The position numbers and the translations under genes were made by a program. A stretch of 64,000 bases of DNA, taken from Streptomyces xanthochromogenes. Its GTDB lineage: Bacteria; Actinomycetota; Actinomycetes; Streptomycetales; Streptomycetaceae. The DNA lies in assembly GCF_014650455.1 (NCBI RefSeq), contig NZ_BMUZ01000006.1, forward strand, positions 310,001 through 374,000, in the 5' to 3' direction. Each line of letters opens with the position of its first letter. Positions within the stretch are counted from its first letter, which is position 1. Below the pieces are notes generated by a model that was not told the DNA's origin, ran no database searches, and worked only from the letters and a program-made list of their open reading frames with translations. Of the stretch, positions 51,301-60,358 are shown piece after piece.

Positions 51301-52107
51301 ATGCCCCAGCCAGCCAGGTCCTCCCGTACGAACGCTGTGCCCGACGCCCCGGAAACCGCCGCGGGCAGCAGGGCGGCCGCGCAGCGCCTCAAGATGCGCC
51401 GCGAGCTGGCGGCCGCGGCGATGGACCTGTTCTCCGCGAAGGGGTACGAGGCCACCACCGTCGACGAGATCGCGGCTCGCGCCGGGGTCGCCCGGCGGAC
51501 CTTCTTCCGTCACTTCCGTTCCAAGGAAGAGGCGATCTTCCCGGACCACGACGACACGCTGGTGCGTGCCGAGGCGGTCCTGAACGCGGCGCCGCCGCAC
51601 GAGCATCCGCTCGACACCGTGTGCCGGGGCATCAAAGAGGTCATGAAGATGTACGCGGGCTCCCCCACGGTGTCCGTGGCCCGCTACAAGCTGACCCGAG
51701 AGGTGCCGACCCTGCGGGAGGCCGAGATCGCCTCGGTCGCCCGCTACGAGCGCCTCTTCACCCGCTATCTGCTCGGCCACTTCGACGAGCACGACCACCA
51801 GCCGGGGAACGACGACCCGCTGCTCGCGGAGGTCGCCGCCTCGGCGGTCGTCACCGCGCACAACCACGTGCTGCGCCGCTGGCTGCGGGCCGGCGGCCAG
51901 GGCGACGTGGAGAGCCAGCTCGACCACGCCTTCGCGATCGTGCGGGAGACCTTCGGCTCGGGCATAGGAGCGGGCCGTACGGCCAAGCCGCGAGCAGCCG
52001 CGGCGTCCGTGTCGACCAGCGACGAGGTGCTGGTCGCGGTGGCCCGCACGGACGCGCCGCTCGACGAGATCATGCAGAGCATCAAGCAGGCCCTCAGGGC
52101 CAAGTAG
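51301..52107 (+). CDS. TetR family regulator within the ethylmalonyl-CoA gene set
   Basis: 268 aa. RELAAAAMDLFSAKGYEATTVDEIAARAGVARRTFFRHFRSKEEAIFPDHD is the helix-turn-helix; the ligand domain follows, with an Ala/Ser-rich tail. It lies between hbd and ccr, with its own terminator behind it. The matching operator may be the palindrome in the ccr promoter (inferred). In S. coelicolor a homologue occupies the same place. CoA thioesters of the pathway are plausible effectors. Confidence 0.9.
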   Translation: MPQPARSSRTNAVPDAPETAAGSRAAAQRLKMRRELAAAAMDLFSAKGYEATTVDEIAARAGVARRTFFRHFRSKEEAIFPDHDDTLVRAEAVLNAAPPHEHPLDTVCRGIKEVMKMYAGSPTVSVARYKLTREVPTLREAEIASVARYERLFTRYLLGHFDEHDHQPGNDDPLLAEVAASAVVTAHNHVLRRWLRAGGQGDVESQLDHAFAIVRETFGSGIGAGRTAKPRAAAASVSTSDEVLVAVARTDAPLDEIMQSIKQALRAK

Positions 52108-52121
52108 CACTCCGCCCGCAC

Positions 52122-52164
52122 CGCCGATGGCCGGAGCTCCCTCCCGGGGCTCCGGCCATCGGCG
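52122..52164 (+). terminator. Terminator after tetR
   Basis: Perfect 16-bp arms CGCCGATGGCCGGAGC and GCTCCGGCCATCGGCG with an 11-nt loop, 14 bp after the tetR stop. It separates tetR from the ccr transcript. Confidence 0.85.
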
Positions 52165-52275
52165 TCTGCGCGTCCGCGGAGGACCCCGCTGGACCCTGCT
52201 GACCTGCAACGATCGATCATCGCTCATATGCGCGGGCCATTTCGCAATTGAGAGAAACTCTTGGCACGCAGTGTC

Positions 52276-52304
52276 TTGTCACTTGGCACCGGGTGCCATA
52301 CGTT
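52276..52304 (+). promoter_or_regulatory. ccr promoter with palindromic operator in its spacer
   Basis: -35 TTGTCA (52276-52281), a 17-bp spacer, and -10 TACGTT (52299-52304). The spacer contains TGGCACC-G-GGTGCCA (52284-52298), a perfect 15-bp palindrome; another TTGGCAC lies 22 bp upstream at 52261. A repressor on this site would block the promoter fully. The leader to the ccr GTG is about 220 nt. Confidence 0.7.
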
Positions 52305-52529
52305 GATGTTGTCCGGGCGGTCGGCGGCCGGCGCAACCGCCATATGCCGACTGTCCCCACGAGCCGCCACTGGCGCGTGCGCCCGGACGCCTGCGTCACA
52401 GGCAACCCTCCCGCGCCCACCAGGCGCTGCCGCACTCGAACCACACCGCCGAACCGACGGCACACCTCCACAGCACCACCCCCGAAGACCCTCAACGCCC
52501 CTCAGGGGCGCTTCGACGGAGGCAACACC

Positions 52530-53867
52530 GTGAAGGAAATCCTGGACGCGATCCAGTCGCCGGAGTCCACCTCCGCCGACTTCGCCGCTCTGCCGCTCCC
52601 CGAGTCGTACCGCGCGATCACCGTGCACAAGGACGAGGCGGAGATGTTCGCCGGGCTCAGCACCCGCGACAAGGACCCCCGCAAGTCCCTGCACCTGGAC
52701 GAGGTCGCGATCCCCGAACTCGGCCCGGGCGAAGCCCTGGTGGCCGTCATGGCCTCCTCGGTCAACTACAACTCGGTCTGGACCTCGATCTTCGAGCCCG
52801 TCTCGACCTTCAGCTTCCTGGAGCGCTACGGGAAGCTCAGCGAGCTCACCAAGCGGCACGACCTGCCGCACCACATCATCGGCTCCGACCTCGCCGGCGT
52901 CGTGCTGCGCACCGGGCCCGGCGTCAACGCCTGGCACCCCGGCGACGAGGTCGTGGCGCACTGCCTGTCGGTCGAGCTGGAGAGCTCGGACGGGCACAAC
53001 GACACGATGCTCGACCCCGAGCAGCGCATCTGGGGCTTCGAGACGAACTTCGGCGGCCTCGCGGAGATCGCGCTCGTCAAGTCCAACCAACTCATGCCCA
53101 AGCCGAAGCACTTGAGCTGGGAGGAGGCGGCGGCGCCCGGTCTGGTGAACTCGACCGCGTACCGCCAGCTGGTCTCCCGCAACGGCGCCGGCATGAAGCA
53201 GGGCGACAACGTCCTGATCTGGGGCGCCAGCGGCGGACTCGGCTCCTACGCGACGCAGTTCGCGCTCGCGGGCGGCGCCAACCCGATCTGCGTGGTGTCC
53301 TCCCCGCAGAAGGCGGACATCTGCCGCTCGATGGGCGCCGAGGCGATCATCGACCGCAACGCCGAGGACTACAGGTTCTGGAAGGACGAGCGGACCCAGG
53401 ACCCCAAGGAGTGGAAGCGCTTCGGCAAGCGCATCCGCGAGTTCACCGGCGGCGAGGACATCGACATCGTCTTCGAGCACCCCGGCCGGGAGACCTTCGG
53501 CGCGAGCGTCTACGTCACGCGCAAGGGCGGCACCATCACCACCTGCGCCTCCACATCGGGCTACATGCACGAGTACGACAACCGCTACCTGTGGATGTCC
53601 CTCAAGCGCATCATCGGTTCGCACTTCGCCAACTACCGCGAGGCGTGGGAGGCCAACCGCCTGGTGGCCAAGGGCAAGATCCACCCGACGCTCTCCAAGG
53701 TGTACTCCCTGGAGGACACCGGGCAGGCCGCCTACGACGTGCACCGCAACCTGCACCAGGGCAAGGTCGGCGTGCTCGCGCTCGCCCCGCGCGAGGGCCT
53801 CGGCGTCAGCGACCCCGAGCTGCGCGAGAAGCACATCGACGCCATCAACCGCTTCCGCAACATCTAG
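52530..53867 (+). CDS. ccr: Crotonyl-CoA carboxylase/reductase
   Basis: 445 aa from a GTG after GGAGG. VMASSVNYNSVWTSIFEP, HIIGSDLAGVV, GDEVVAHC and the NADPH fold IWGASGGLGSYATQFALAGGANPICVVSS are those of Ccr, a medium-chain dehydrogenase that reductively carboxylates crotonyl-CoA to ethylmalonyl-CoA. The active-site GFE-TNFGG segment (WGFETNFGGLAEIA) is complete. It heads the meaA-mcl-mch-mcd run. Ccr also supplies ethylmalonyl-CoA for polyketides. Confidence 0.97.
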   Translation: MKEILDAIQSPESTSADFAALPLPESYRAITVHKDEAEMFAGLSTRDKDPRKSLHLDEVAIPELGPGEALVAVMASSVNYNSVWTSIFEPVSTFSFLERYGKLSELTKRHDLPHHIIGSDLAGVVLRTGPGVNAWHPGDEVVAHCLSVELESSDGHNDTMLDPEQRIWGFETNFGGLAEIALVKSNQLMPKPKHLSWEEAAAPGLVNSTAYRQLVSRNGAGMKQGDNVLIWGASGGLGSYATQFALAGGANPICVVSSPQKADICRSMGAEAIIDRNAEDYRFWKDERTQDPKEWKRFGKRIREFTGGEDIDIVFEHPGRETFGASVYVTRKGGTITTCASTSGYMHEYDNRYLWMSLKRIIGSHFANYREAWEANRLVAKGKIHPTLSKVYSLEDTGQAAYDVHRNLHQGKVGVLALAPREGLGVSDPELREKHIDAINRFRNI

Positions 53868-53881
53868 GCCCAGGACCATTC

Positions 53882-55909
53882 ATGACAGAGCGTCAGAAGG
53901 ATCGGCCGTGGCTCATGCGGACGTACGCGGGTCATTCGACCGCCGAGGCGTCCAACGAGCTCTACCGCAACAACCTGGCCAAGGGCCAGACGGGTCTGTC
54001 GGTCGCGTTCGACCTTCCGACGCAGACCGGATACGACCCCGACCACATCCTCGCCCGCGGCGAGGTGGGCCGGGTCGGGGTCCCGGTGTCCCATCTCGGT
54101 GACATGCGGCGGCTGTTCCAGGACATCCCCCTTGAGCAGATGAACACCTCGATGACGATCAATGCCACCGCGATGTGGCTGCTCGCCATGTACCAGGTGG
54201 TCGCCGAGGAGCAGGGCGCGGACATCACCAAGCTCCAGGGCACCACCCAGAACGACATCGTGAAGGAGTACCTCTCGCGCGGGACGCACGTCTTCCCGCC
54301 GGGCCCTTCGCTGCGCCTGACGACGGACATGATCTGCTACACCGTCAACAACATCCCCAAGTGGAACCCGATCAACATCTGCAGCTACCACCTGCAGGAG
54401 GCGGGGGCCACCCCGGTCCAGGAGATCGCCTACGCGATGTCCACCGCCATCGCCGTGCTCGACTCGGTGTTCGCGTCGGGCCAGATCCCCGACGACCGCA
54501 AGGGCGACGTGGTCGCCCGCATCTCCTTCTTCGTGAACGCGGGCGTCCGCTTCGTCGAGGAGATGTGCAAGATGCGCGCCTTCGGCCGCATCTGGGACCG
54601 GATCACCCGGGAGCGGTACGGGATCGAGGACGCCAAGCAGCGCCGGTTCCGCTACGGCGTCCAGGTCAACTCGCTCGGCCTGACCGAGGCCCAGCCGGAG
54701 AACAACGTCCAGCGGATCGTCCTGGAGATGCTGGCCGTGACACTGTCCAAGGACGCCCGCGCCCGCGCGGTCCAACTCCCCGCCTGGAACGAGGCGTTGG
54801 GGCTTCCGCGCCCCTGGGACCAGCAGTGGTCGCTGCGCATCCAGCAGGTGCTCGCGCACGAGAGCGACCTGTTGGAGTACGAGGACATCTTCGCCGGGTC
54901 CCATGTGATCGAGGCCAAGGTGAGCTCCCTCGTCGAGGAGTGCCTGGCCGAGATCGACCGCATCCAGGAGATGGGCGGGGCGCTCGCCGCCGTCGAGTCG
55001 GGCTACCTCAAGTCGCAGCTCGTCTCCTCGCACGCCGAGCGCCGGGCCCGGATCGAGGCCGGCGAGGAGAAGATCGTCGGCGTCAACTGCTACGAGTCCA
55101 CCGAGCCGAGCCCGCTCACCGCGGACCTGGACGGGGCGATCATGACGGTCGACCCGGCCGTCGAGGCCCGGGTGGTCGCCGCGCTGAAGAACTGGCGCGA
55201 CACGCGCTACCAGCCGCCCTTCAACCACCCGCGGCCCTGCAAGGCCCTGGAGAAGCTGAAGGAGGCGGCCAAGGGCACCGGCAACCTCATGGAGGCGACC
55301 CTGGAGTGCGTGCGCTCCGGTGTCACGACCGGTGAGTGGTCCGAGGCGCTGCGGGAGGTGTTCGGCGAGTTCCGGGCACCCACCGGTGTCTCCTCGGCCC
55401 CGGTCGCGGTCACCGCGGAGGAGGGCACCCCCCTGGCCGCGGTCCGCGAGAAGGTGGCGCGAACGGCCGCCGATCTGGGCTCGGGCCGGCTGCGCCTGCT
55501 CGTCGGCAAGCCGGGTCTCGACGGGCACTCCAACGGGGCCGAGCAGATCGCGGTGCGGGCGCGGGACGCCGGCTTCGAGGTCGTCTACCAGGGCATCCGG
55601 CTCACCCCGGAGCAGATCGTGAGTGCCGCCCTCGCCGAGGACGTGCACTGTGTCGGCCTGTCCATCCTGTCCGGCTCGCACGCCGAACTCGTCCCGGACG
55701 TCCTGGTGCGTCTGCGCGAGGCGGGCGCGCCCGACATCCCGGTCATCGCGGGCGGGATCATCCCGCCGGCGGACGCCGAAGAGTTGCGCAAGGCGGGCGT
55801 GGCCGCCGTATTCACTCCCAAGGACTTCGGTATCACGGAGATCATCGGCCGTATCGTCGACGAGATCCGGAAAGCGAACAAGCTCGACCCGTTGGAGGTC
55901 CCCGCATGA
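53882..55909 (+). CDS. meaA: Ethylmalonyl-CoA mutase (B12-dependent)
   Basis: 675 aa. RPWLMRTYAGHSTAEASNELYRNNLAKGQTGLSVAFDLPTQTGYDPDH is the N-terminal TIM barrel of the mutase family; LLVGKPGLDGHSNGAEQIAVRARDAGF near 537-563 carries the B12 motif DGHxxG. It is a single chain with both catalytic and cobalamin domains, close to MeaA (ethylmalonyl-CoA to methylsuccinyl-CoA). It follows ccr by 14 bp, and its last codon overlaps the next gene's start. Confidence 0.95.
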   Translation: MTERQKDRPWLMRTYAGHSTAEASNELYRNNLAKGQTGLSVAFDLPTQTGYDPDHILARGEVGRVGVPVSHLGDMRRLFQDIPLEQMNTSMTINATAMWLLAMYQVVAEEQGADITKLQGTTQNDIVKEYLSRGTHVFPPGPSLRLTTDMICYTVNNIPKWNPINICSYHLQEAGATPVQEIAYAMSTAIAVLDSVFASGQIPDDRKGDVVARISFFVNAGVRFVEEMCKMRAFGRIWDRITRERYGIEDAKQRRFRYGVQVNSLGLTEAQPENNVQRIVLEMLAVTLSKDARARAVQLPAWNEALGLPRPWDQQWSLRIQQVLAHESDLLEYEDIFAGSHVIEAKVSSLVEECLAEIDRIQEMGGALAAVESGYLKSQLVSSHAERRARIEAGEEKIVGVNCYESTEPSPLTADLDGAIMTVDPAVEARVVAALKNWRDTRYQPPFNHPRPCKALEKLKEAAKGTGNLMEATLECVRSGVTTGEWSEALREVFGEFRAPTGVSSAPVAVTAEEGTPLAAVREKVARTAADLGSGRLRLLVGKPGLDGHSNGAEQIAVRARDAGFEVVYQGIRLTPEQIVSAALAEDVHCVGLSILSGSHAELVPDVLVRLREAGAPDIPVIAGGIIPPADAEELRKAGVAAVFTPKDFGITEIIGRIVDEIRKANKLDPLEVPA

Positions 55910-56874
55910 GCACCACCCCCGTCAACCGGCTCCGCCCCCGCCGCTCCTGCCTCGCGGTCCCCGGGTCGAACCCCCGCTTCCTGGAGAAGGCCCAGGGCCT
56001 GCCGGCCGACCAGGTATTCCTCGACCTGGAGGACGCCTGCGCCCCGCTGGCCAAGCCCGAGGCGCGGCACACCATCGTCAAGTTCCTCAACGAGGGCGAC
56101 TGGACGGGCAAGACGCGCGTGGTGCGCGTGAACGACTGGACGACCGAGTGGACGTACCGCGACGTCGTCACCGTCGTCGAGGGCGCGGGCCAGAACCTCG
56201 ACTGCATCATGCTGCCGAAGGTGCAGGACGCCCAGCAGATCGTCGCCCTCGACCTGCTGCTCACCCAGATCGAGAAGACGATGGGCTTCGAGGTCGGCAA
56301 GATCGGCATCGAGGCGCAGATCGAGAACGCGCGCGGACTGAACAACGTCAACGCGATCGCGGAGGCCTCGCCGCGGACCGAGACGATCATCTTCGGCCCG
56401 GCCGACTTCATGGCGTCCATCAACATGAAGTCCCTGGTCGTGGGCGAGCAGCCGCCCGGGTACGGCGCGGACGCGTACCACTACATCCTGATGAAGATCC
56501 TCATGGCCGCGCGCGCCAACGACCTCCAGGCGATCGACGGTCCCTACCTCCAGATCCGCAACGTCGACGGCTACCGCGCCGTCGCCCAGCGTGCGGCCGC
56601 CCTCGGCTTCGACGGCAAGTGGGTGCTGCACCCGGGCCAGGTCGAGGCCTCGAACGAGATCTTCTCGCCGTCGCAGGAGGACTTCGACCACGCCGAGCTG
56701 ATCCTGGACGCGTACGAGTACTGCACGTCCGAGGCGGGCGGCAAGAAGGGCTCGGCGATGCTCGGCGACGAGATGATCGACGAGGCCAGTCGCAAGATGG
56801 CCCTGGTCATCTCCGGCAAGGGGCGGGCGGCGGGCATGCAGCGCACGTCCAAGTTCGAGATCCCGGAGGCGTGA
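55906..56874 (+). CDS. mcl1: Malyl-CoA/beta-methylmalyl-CoA lyase (CitE family)
   Basis: 322 aa. RRSCLAVPGSNPRFLEKAQGLPADQVFLDLEDACAP is the CitE/HpcH start, with the metal ligands in FLDLEDA and IGIEAQIENARGLNNVNAIAEA, GPADFMASINM. It should cleave beta-methylmalyl-CoA to glyoxylate and propionyl-CoA, and malyl-CoA likewise. The ATG overlaps the meaA stop (ATGA), so translation is coupled. Confidence 0.93.
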   Translation: MSTTPVNRLRPRRSCLAVPGSNPRFLEKAQGLPADQVFLDLEDACAPLAKPEARHTIVKFLNEGDWTGKTRVVRVNDWTTEWTYRDVVTVVEGAGQNLDCIMLPKVQDAQQIVALDLLLTQIEKTMGFEVGKIGIEAQIENARGLNNVNAIAEASPRTETIIFGPADFMASINMKSLVVGEQPPGYGADAYHYILMKILMAARANDLQAIDGPYLQIRNVDGYRAVAQRAAALGFDGKWVLHPGQVEASNEIFSPSQEDFDHAELILDAYEYCTSEAGGKKGSAMLGDEMIDEASRKMALVISGKGRAAGMQRTSKFEIPEA

Positions 56875-56879
56875 GCACC

Positions 56880-57428
56880 ATGCAGTTCGGCCGTACCTAT
56901 GAAGAGTTCGAAGTCGGCGCCGTCTACAAGCACTGGCCCGGAAAGACGGTCACCGAGTACGACGACCACCTGTTCTGTCTGCTCACCATGAACCACCATC
57001 CGCTGCACCTGGACTCCAACTACGCGGAGAACACGACCGACTTCGGCAAGAACGTCGTGGTGGGCAACTACATCTACTCGCTGCTGCTCGGCATGAGCGT
57101 GCCGGACGTCTCCGGCAAGGCGATCGCCAACCTGGAGATCGAGTCCCTGCGGCACGTGGCGCCGACCTTCCACGGCGACACGGTCTACGGCGAGACGACG
57201 GTCCTCGACAAGACCCCCTCGAAGTCGAAGAACGACCGCGGGATCGTCCACGTCGAGACGAAGGGCTACAAGCAGGACGGCACCCTGGTCTGCGTCTTCC
57301 GCCGCAAGGTGATGGTGCCGACCGAGACGTACATCAAGGAGCGCGGCGGCGAGCAGCCCGGCCGGCCCCTGCTCGTCGAGCCCGCCAAGAAGGCGGCCGA
57401 GAAGCCCGCCGAGAAGACGGAGAAGTAG
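56880..57428 (+). CDS. mch: MaoC family mesaconyl-CoA hydratase
   Basis: 182 aa. FGRTYEEFEVGAVYKHWPGKTVTEYDDHLFCLLTMNHHPLHLDSNYAENTTDFGKNVVVGNYIYSLLLGMSV is a hot-dog domain with the MaoC D/H pair (DDHLFC...NHHPLHLD). It hydrates mesaconyl-CoA to beta-methylmalyl-CoA. The Rhodobacter enzyme has two such domains; this has one plus a Lys/Glu-rich tail (KKAAEKPAEKTEK), so it may act as a dimer. An overlapping GTG 9 nt upstream is a less likely start. Confidence 0.88.
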   Translation: MQFGRTYEEFEVGAVYKHWPGKTVTEYDDHLFCLLTMNHHPLHLDSNYAENTTDFGKNVVVGNYIYSLLLGMSVPDVSGKAIANLEIESLRHVAPTFHGDTVYGETTVLDKTPSKSKNDRGIVHVETKGYKQDGTLVCVFRRKVMVPTETYIKERGGEQPGRPLLVEPAKKAAEKPAEKTEK

Positions 57429-57430
57429 CC

Positions 57431-58636
57431 ATGGCCCGTCTCGCGCAGACCGCCGGTCTGACCGACGTCCAGCAGGAAATCCTGGCCACCGTGCGGGACT
57501 TCGTCGACAAGGAGATCATTCCGGTCGCGACCCAGCTGGAGCACAAGGACGAGTACCCGACGCAGATCGTCGAGGGGCTCAAGGAGTTGGGCCTGTTCGG
57601 CCTGATGATCCCCGAGGAGTACGGCGGCCTCGGAGAGTCGCTGCTCACCTACGCCCTGTGCGTGGAAGAGATAGCGCGTGGCTGGATGTCGGTGTCCGGC
57701 ATCATCAACACGCACTTCATCGTGGCCTACATGCTCAAGCAGCACGGCACCCAGGAACAGAAGGACACCTTCCTGCCGCGCATGGCGCTCGGCGAGGTGC
57801 GCGGCGCGTTCTCGATGTCCGAGCCGGCGCTCGGCTCGGATGTGTCGGCGATCACTTCCAAGGGCGTCAAGGACGGCGACGAGTACGTCCTGAACGGCCA
57901 GAAGATGTGGCTGACCAATGGCGGAACGTCATCGCTCGTAGCCGTTCTGTGCCGGAGTGACGAAGGCCACCCCGAGGGCACCGCGCCCCACAAGTCGATG
58001 ACGACCTTCCTGGTGGAGAAGGAGCCGGGCTTCGGCGAGGTCCGGCCGGGCCTGACAATTCCCGGCAAGATCGACAAAATGGGATACAAGGGCGTCGATA
58101 CCACCGAACTGGTCATGGACGGACTGCGAATTCCGGCCAATCGCGTGCTCGGCGGGACCACCGGCCGAGGGTTTTACCAAATGATGGACGGCGTCGAGGT
58201 CGGCCGGGTCAACGTCGCGGCACGTGGCTGTGGAGTCGCTCAGCGTGCATTTGAGTTGGGTGTCTCCTATGCCCAGCAAAGGCACACTTTCGGAAAGCCG
58301 ATCGCCCAGCACCAGGCCATCCAGTTCAAGCTCGCCGAAATGGCTACCAAGGTCGAAGCGGCGCATGCGATGATGGTCAATGCAGCACGCAAAAAGGACT
58401 CCGGGGAACGAAACGACCTCGAAGCAGGGATGGCGAAGTACCTCGCCTCCGAGTACTGCAAGGAGGTGGTGGAAGACGCGTTCCGCATTCACGGCGGTTA
58501 CGGCTTCTCCAAGGAGTACGAGATCGAGCGCCTGTACCGCGAGGCGCCGATGCTGCTCATCGGTGAAGGTACCGCCGAGATCCAGAAAATGATCATTGGG
58601 CGTCGACTTCTTGAGGAGTACCGGTTCCAGGGTTGA
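57431..58636 (+). CDS. mcd: Methylsuccinyl-CoA dehydrogenase (acyl-CoA dehydrogenase family)
   Basis: 401 aa. IPEEYGGLGESLLTYALCVEEIARGW, FSMSEPALGSDVSAITSKG, MWLTNGGTSS, RHTFGKPIAQHQAIQFKLAEMAT and RIHGGYGFSKEYEIERLYREAPMLLIGEGTAEIQ are the acyl-CoA dehydrogenase signatures; the active-site Glu is in YREAPML. It makes mesaconyl-CoA from methylsuccinyl-CoA. From about 57915 on, A/T-ending codons (ATT, AAA, CAA, TTT, GCA, GAA) become frequent, unlike the first third. Confidence 0.94.
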   Translation: MARLAQTAGLTDVQQEILATVRDFVDKEIIPVATQLEHKDEYPTQIVEGLKELGLFGLMIPEEYGGLGESLLTYALCVEEIARGWMSVSGIINTHFIVAYMLKQHGTQEQKDTFLPRMALGEVRGAFSMSEPALGSDVSAITSKGVKDGDEYVLNGQKMWLTNGGTSSLVAVLCRSDEGHPEGTAPHKSMTTFLVEKEPGFGEVRPGLTIPGKIDKMGYKGVDTTELVMDGLRIPANRVLGGTTGRGFYQMMDGVEVGRVNVAARGCGVAQRAFELGVSYAQQRHTFGKPIAQHQAIQFKLAEMATKVEAAHAMMVNAARKKDSGERNDLEAGMAKYLASEYCKEVVEDAFRIHGGYGFSKEYEIERLYREAPMLLIGEGTAEIQKMIIGRRLLEEYRFQG

Positions 58637-58809
58637 TTGTCGCTTTTGAGTCGGTCTGGCCGCGAAGAACATCACACCCTGTCATCGTCTTCCGGCCGCC
58701 GACTCGGCTTCTGGCTTGCCCAGTTGCGGCTCGCAACCGATACCATCGCCGGTAAACCTGCCGCCGTCCCCCGTTGCCAGCGCGGCATCATCCGCTACGA
58801 AGGTCATCC
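58637..58809. other. Spacer between mcd and psd
   Basis: The 173-bp spacer has relatively low GC near its left end. No hairpin terminator was found, so psd could be co-transcribed with the pathway genes or have its own promoter here (TTGCCC...CCGATACCAT near 58717-58746). Confidence 0.4.
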
Positions 58810-59466
58810 ATGCCCCACAGCCAAACCTCTGCACCACGCGACGGCTTCCTCAAGGGACGCCTTGCTCGCGGAGCATCGCCGTGGCTTCTGCCGACCGTCG
58901 CCACCGCAGCCCTCAGCCTGGCCCGTTCGCGCCGCTCCAAGGGCGCCGCGATCGTGGCCGTACCCACCACCGCTCTCGCGGCGGGCATGCTGTGGTTCTT
59001 CCGCGACCCCGAGCGTGAGATCACGCAGGGGCGGGTCATCTCCCCCGCCGACGGTGTGGTGCAGAGCATCATGCCGTGGAAGGACGGGCGTACCCGCGTC
59101 GCGATCTTCATGAGCCCGTTGAACGTCCACGTCAACCGCGCGCCCCTCGCGGGCACGGTGACTTCGGTGGAGCACATCCCCGGTGGCTTCGTTCCGGCGT
59201 TCAACAAGGAGAGCGAGAACAACGAGCGCGTCGTCTGGCACTTCGACACCGAGCTCGGTGACATCGAGATGATCCAGATCGCCGGCGCGGTCGCGCGGCG
59301 CATCGTGCCGTACGTCCCTCAGGGCACCAAGGTGGAGCAGGGCGAGCGCATCGGCCTCATCCGCTTCGGCTCGCGGGTCGACATCTACCTCCCCGAGGGT
59401 GTCGAGGTCGCGGTCGAGGTCGGTCAGGCGACCACGGCGGGGGTGACTCGAATTGACCGTGATTGA
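58810..59466 (+). CDS. psd: Phosphatidylserine decarboxylase
   Basis: 218 aa. One transmembrane segment (GAAIVAVPTTALAAGMLWFFRDPERE) precedes the catalytic domain: ISPADGVVQSIMPW, IFMSPLNVHVNRAPLAGTV, GGFVPAFNKESENNERVVWHF and the self-cleavage site in IRFGSRVDIYLPEG (Gly-Ser). The protein is cut into alpha and beta chains and gains a pyruvoyl group. It makes phosphatidylethanolamine from the product of the next gene. Confidence 0.95.
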   Translation: MPHSQTSAPRDGFLKGRLARGASPWLLPTVATAALSLARSRRSKGAAIVAVPTTALAAGMLWFFRDPEREITQGRVISPADGVVQSIMPWKDGRTRVAIFMSPLNVHVNRAPLAGTVTSVEHIPGGFVPAFNKESENNERVVWHFDTELGDIEMIQIAGAVARRIVPYVPQGTKVEQGERIGLIRFGSRVDIYLPEGVEVAVEVGQATTAGVTRIDRD

Positions 59467-60307
59467 TCCCGAGACGCAGGCCGGCTGGGTCCCCGAGGCG
59501 GAGTCCGAGGACGACGTCGAGGACATGCCGCTCTCACTGAGGCTGTCGATAGCGGACACCCTCACGCTGGGCAACGCCACGTGCGGCTTCATGGCGGTGT
59601 ACTTCACCACCACCGGCATCCTCATCCCGCACCTCTCCGGCAGCCAGGAGACCGGCATGGCGCGGCACTCCGCCGCGACCGCCGTGATCCTGATGCTGCT
59701 GGCCGCGATCTTCGACCTCTGTGACGGCCTGGTCGCCCGCAAGCTGCGCAGCTCCCCCATGGGCGCCGAGCTGGACAACCTCTCGGACCTCATCAGCTTC
59801 GGGCTCGCCCCGGCCTACTTCGTGCTCGTGTACGGCATGGTCGCGGACGACGCCCACCAGCGGGTCGCCGCGGTCGCGGCGATCACGGTGCTGCTCGCCG
59901 TGGTGCTGAGACTCGCGCGCTTCTCGTGCGTGACGCTGAAGGACGGCATGTTCCAGGGCATGCCGAGCCCGTTCGGCGCCCTCACGGTCGTCTCGATCGT
60001 CCTGCTGGAGCTGCCGTTCGTTCCGACGCTGCTCGCCGTCATCGGAGTCGCCTGGCTCATGGTGAGCCGGGTCGAGTACCCGAAGCCGCGGGGCATCCTC
60101 GCGGTGGCGATGCTCAGCTGGATCATCGGTGCGATGGGTCTGCTCGCGGCGTGGGCGTTCGACGCCCCCGGCGGTCAGACGCTGCTCCAGACCGGCTGTG
60201 CGCTGCAGATCGTCCTGGCCGCCACGATCCCCCTCTTCGCGACGGCCCGACGGGTGAACACCTTCCGCGACAACCGCCGCGAGGCGCGGGCAGCGCAGCT
60301 GCCCTAG
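59453..60307 (+). CDS. pssA: CDP-diacylglycerol-serine O-phosphatidyltransferase
   Basis: 284 aa from a TTG in the end of psd (14-bp overlap); a GTG two codons later is an alternative. The CDP-alcohol phosphotransferase motif is present: DLCDGLVARKLRSSPMGAELDNLSD (DxxDGxxARxxxxxxxxGxxxDxxxD). Six to eight transmembrane helices follow. Makes phosphatidylserine for Psd. A long hairpin terminator follows. Confidence 0.95.
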   Translation: MTVIDPETQAGWVPEAESEDDVEDMPLSLRLSIADTLTLGNATCGFMAVYFTTTGILIPHLSGSQETGMARHSAATAVILMLLAAIFDLCDGLVARKLRSSPMGAELDNLSDLISFGLAPAYFVLVYGMVADDAHQRVAAVAAITVLLAVVLRLARFSCVTLKDGMFQGMPSPFGALTVVSIVLLELPFVPTLLAVIGVAWLMVSRVEYPKPRGILAVAMLSWIIGAMGLLAAWAFDAPGGQTLLQTGCALQIVLAATIPLFATARRVNTFRDNRREARAAQLP

Positions 60308-60324
60308 TTCCTCACGGCGCTGGC

Positions 60325-60358
60325 AAGGGGCCCCGGGTTCTTGAACCCGGGGCCCCTT
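60325..60358 (+). terminator. Strong intrinsic terminator after pssA
   Basis: 16-bp perfect arms (AAGGGGCCCCGGGTTC and its complement) with a 2-nt loop and a short T tail, 17 bp after the stop. It ends the psd-pssA transcript. Confidence 0.92.

Noticed and set aside
53882-55909. Cobalamin riboswitch before the B12-dependent mutase
   Set aside because: The mutase follows ccr by 14 bp, and the ccr leader shows no B12-box-like sequence that I can recognise.
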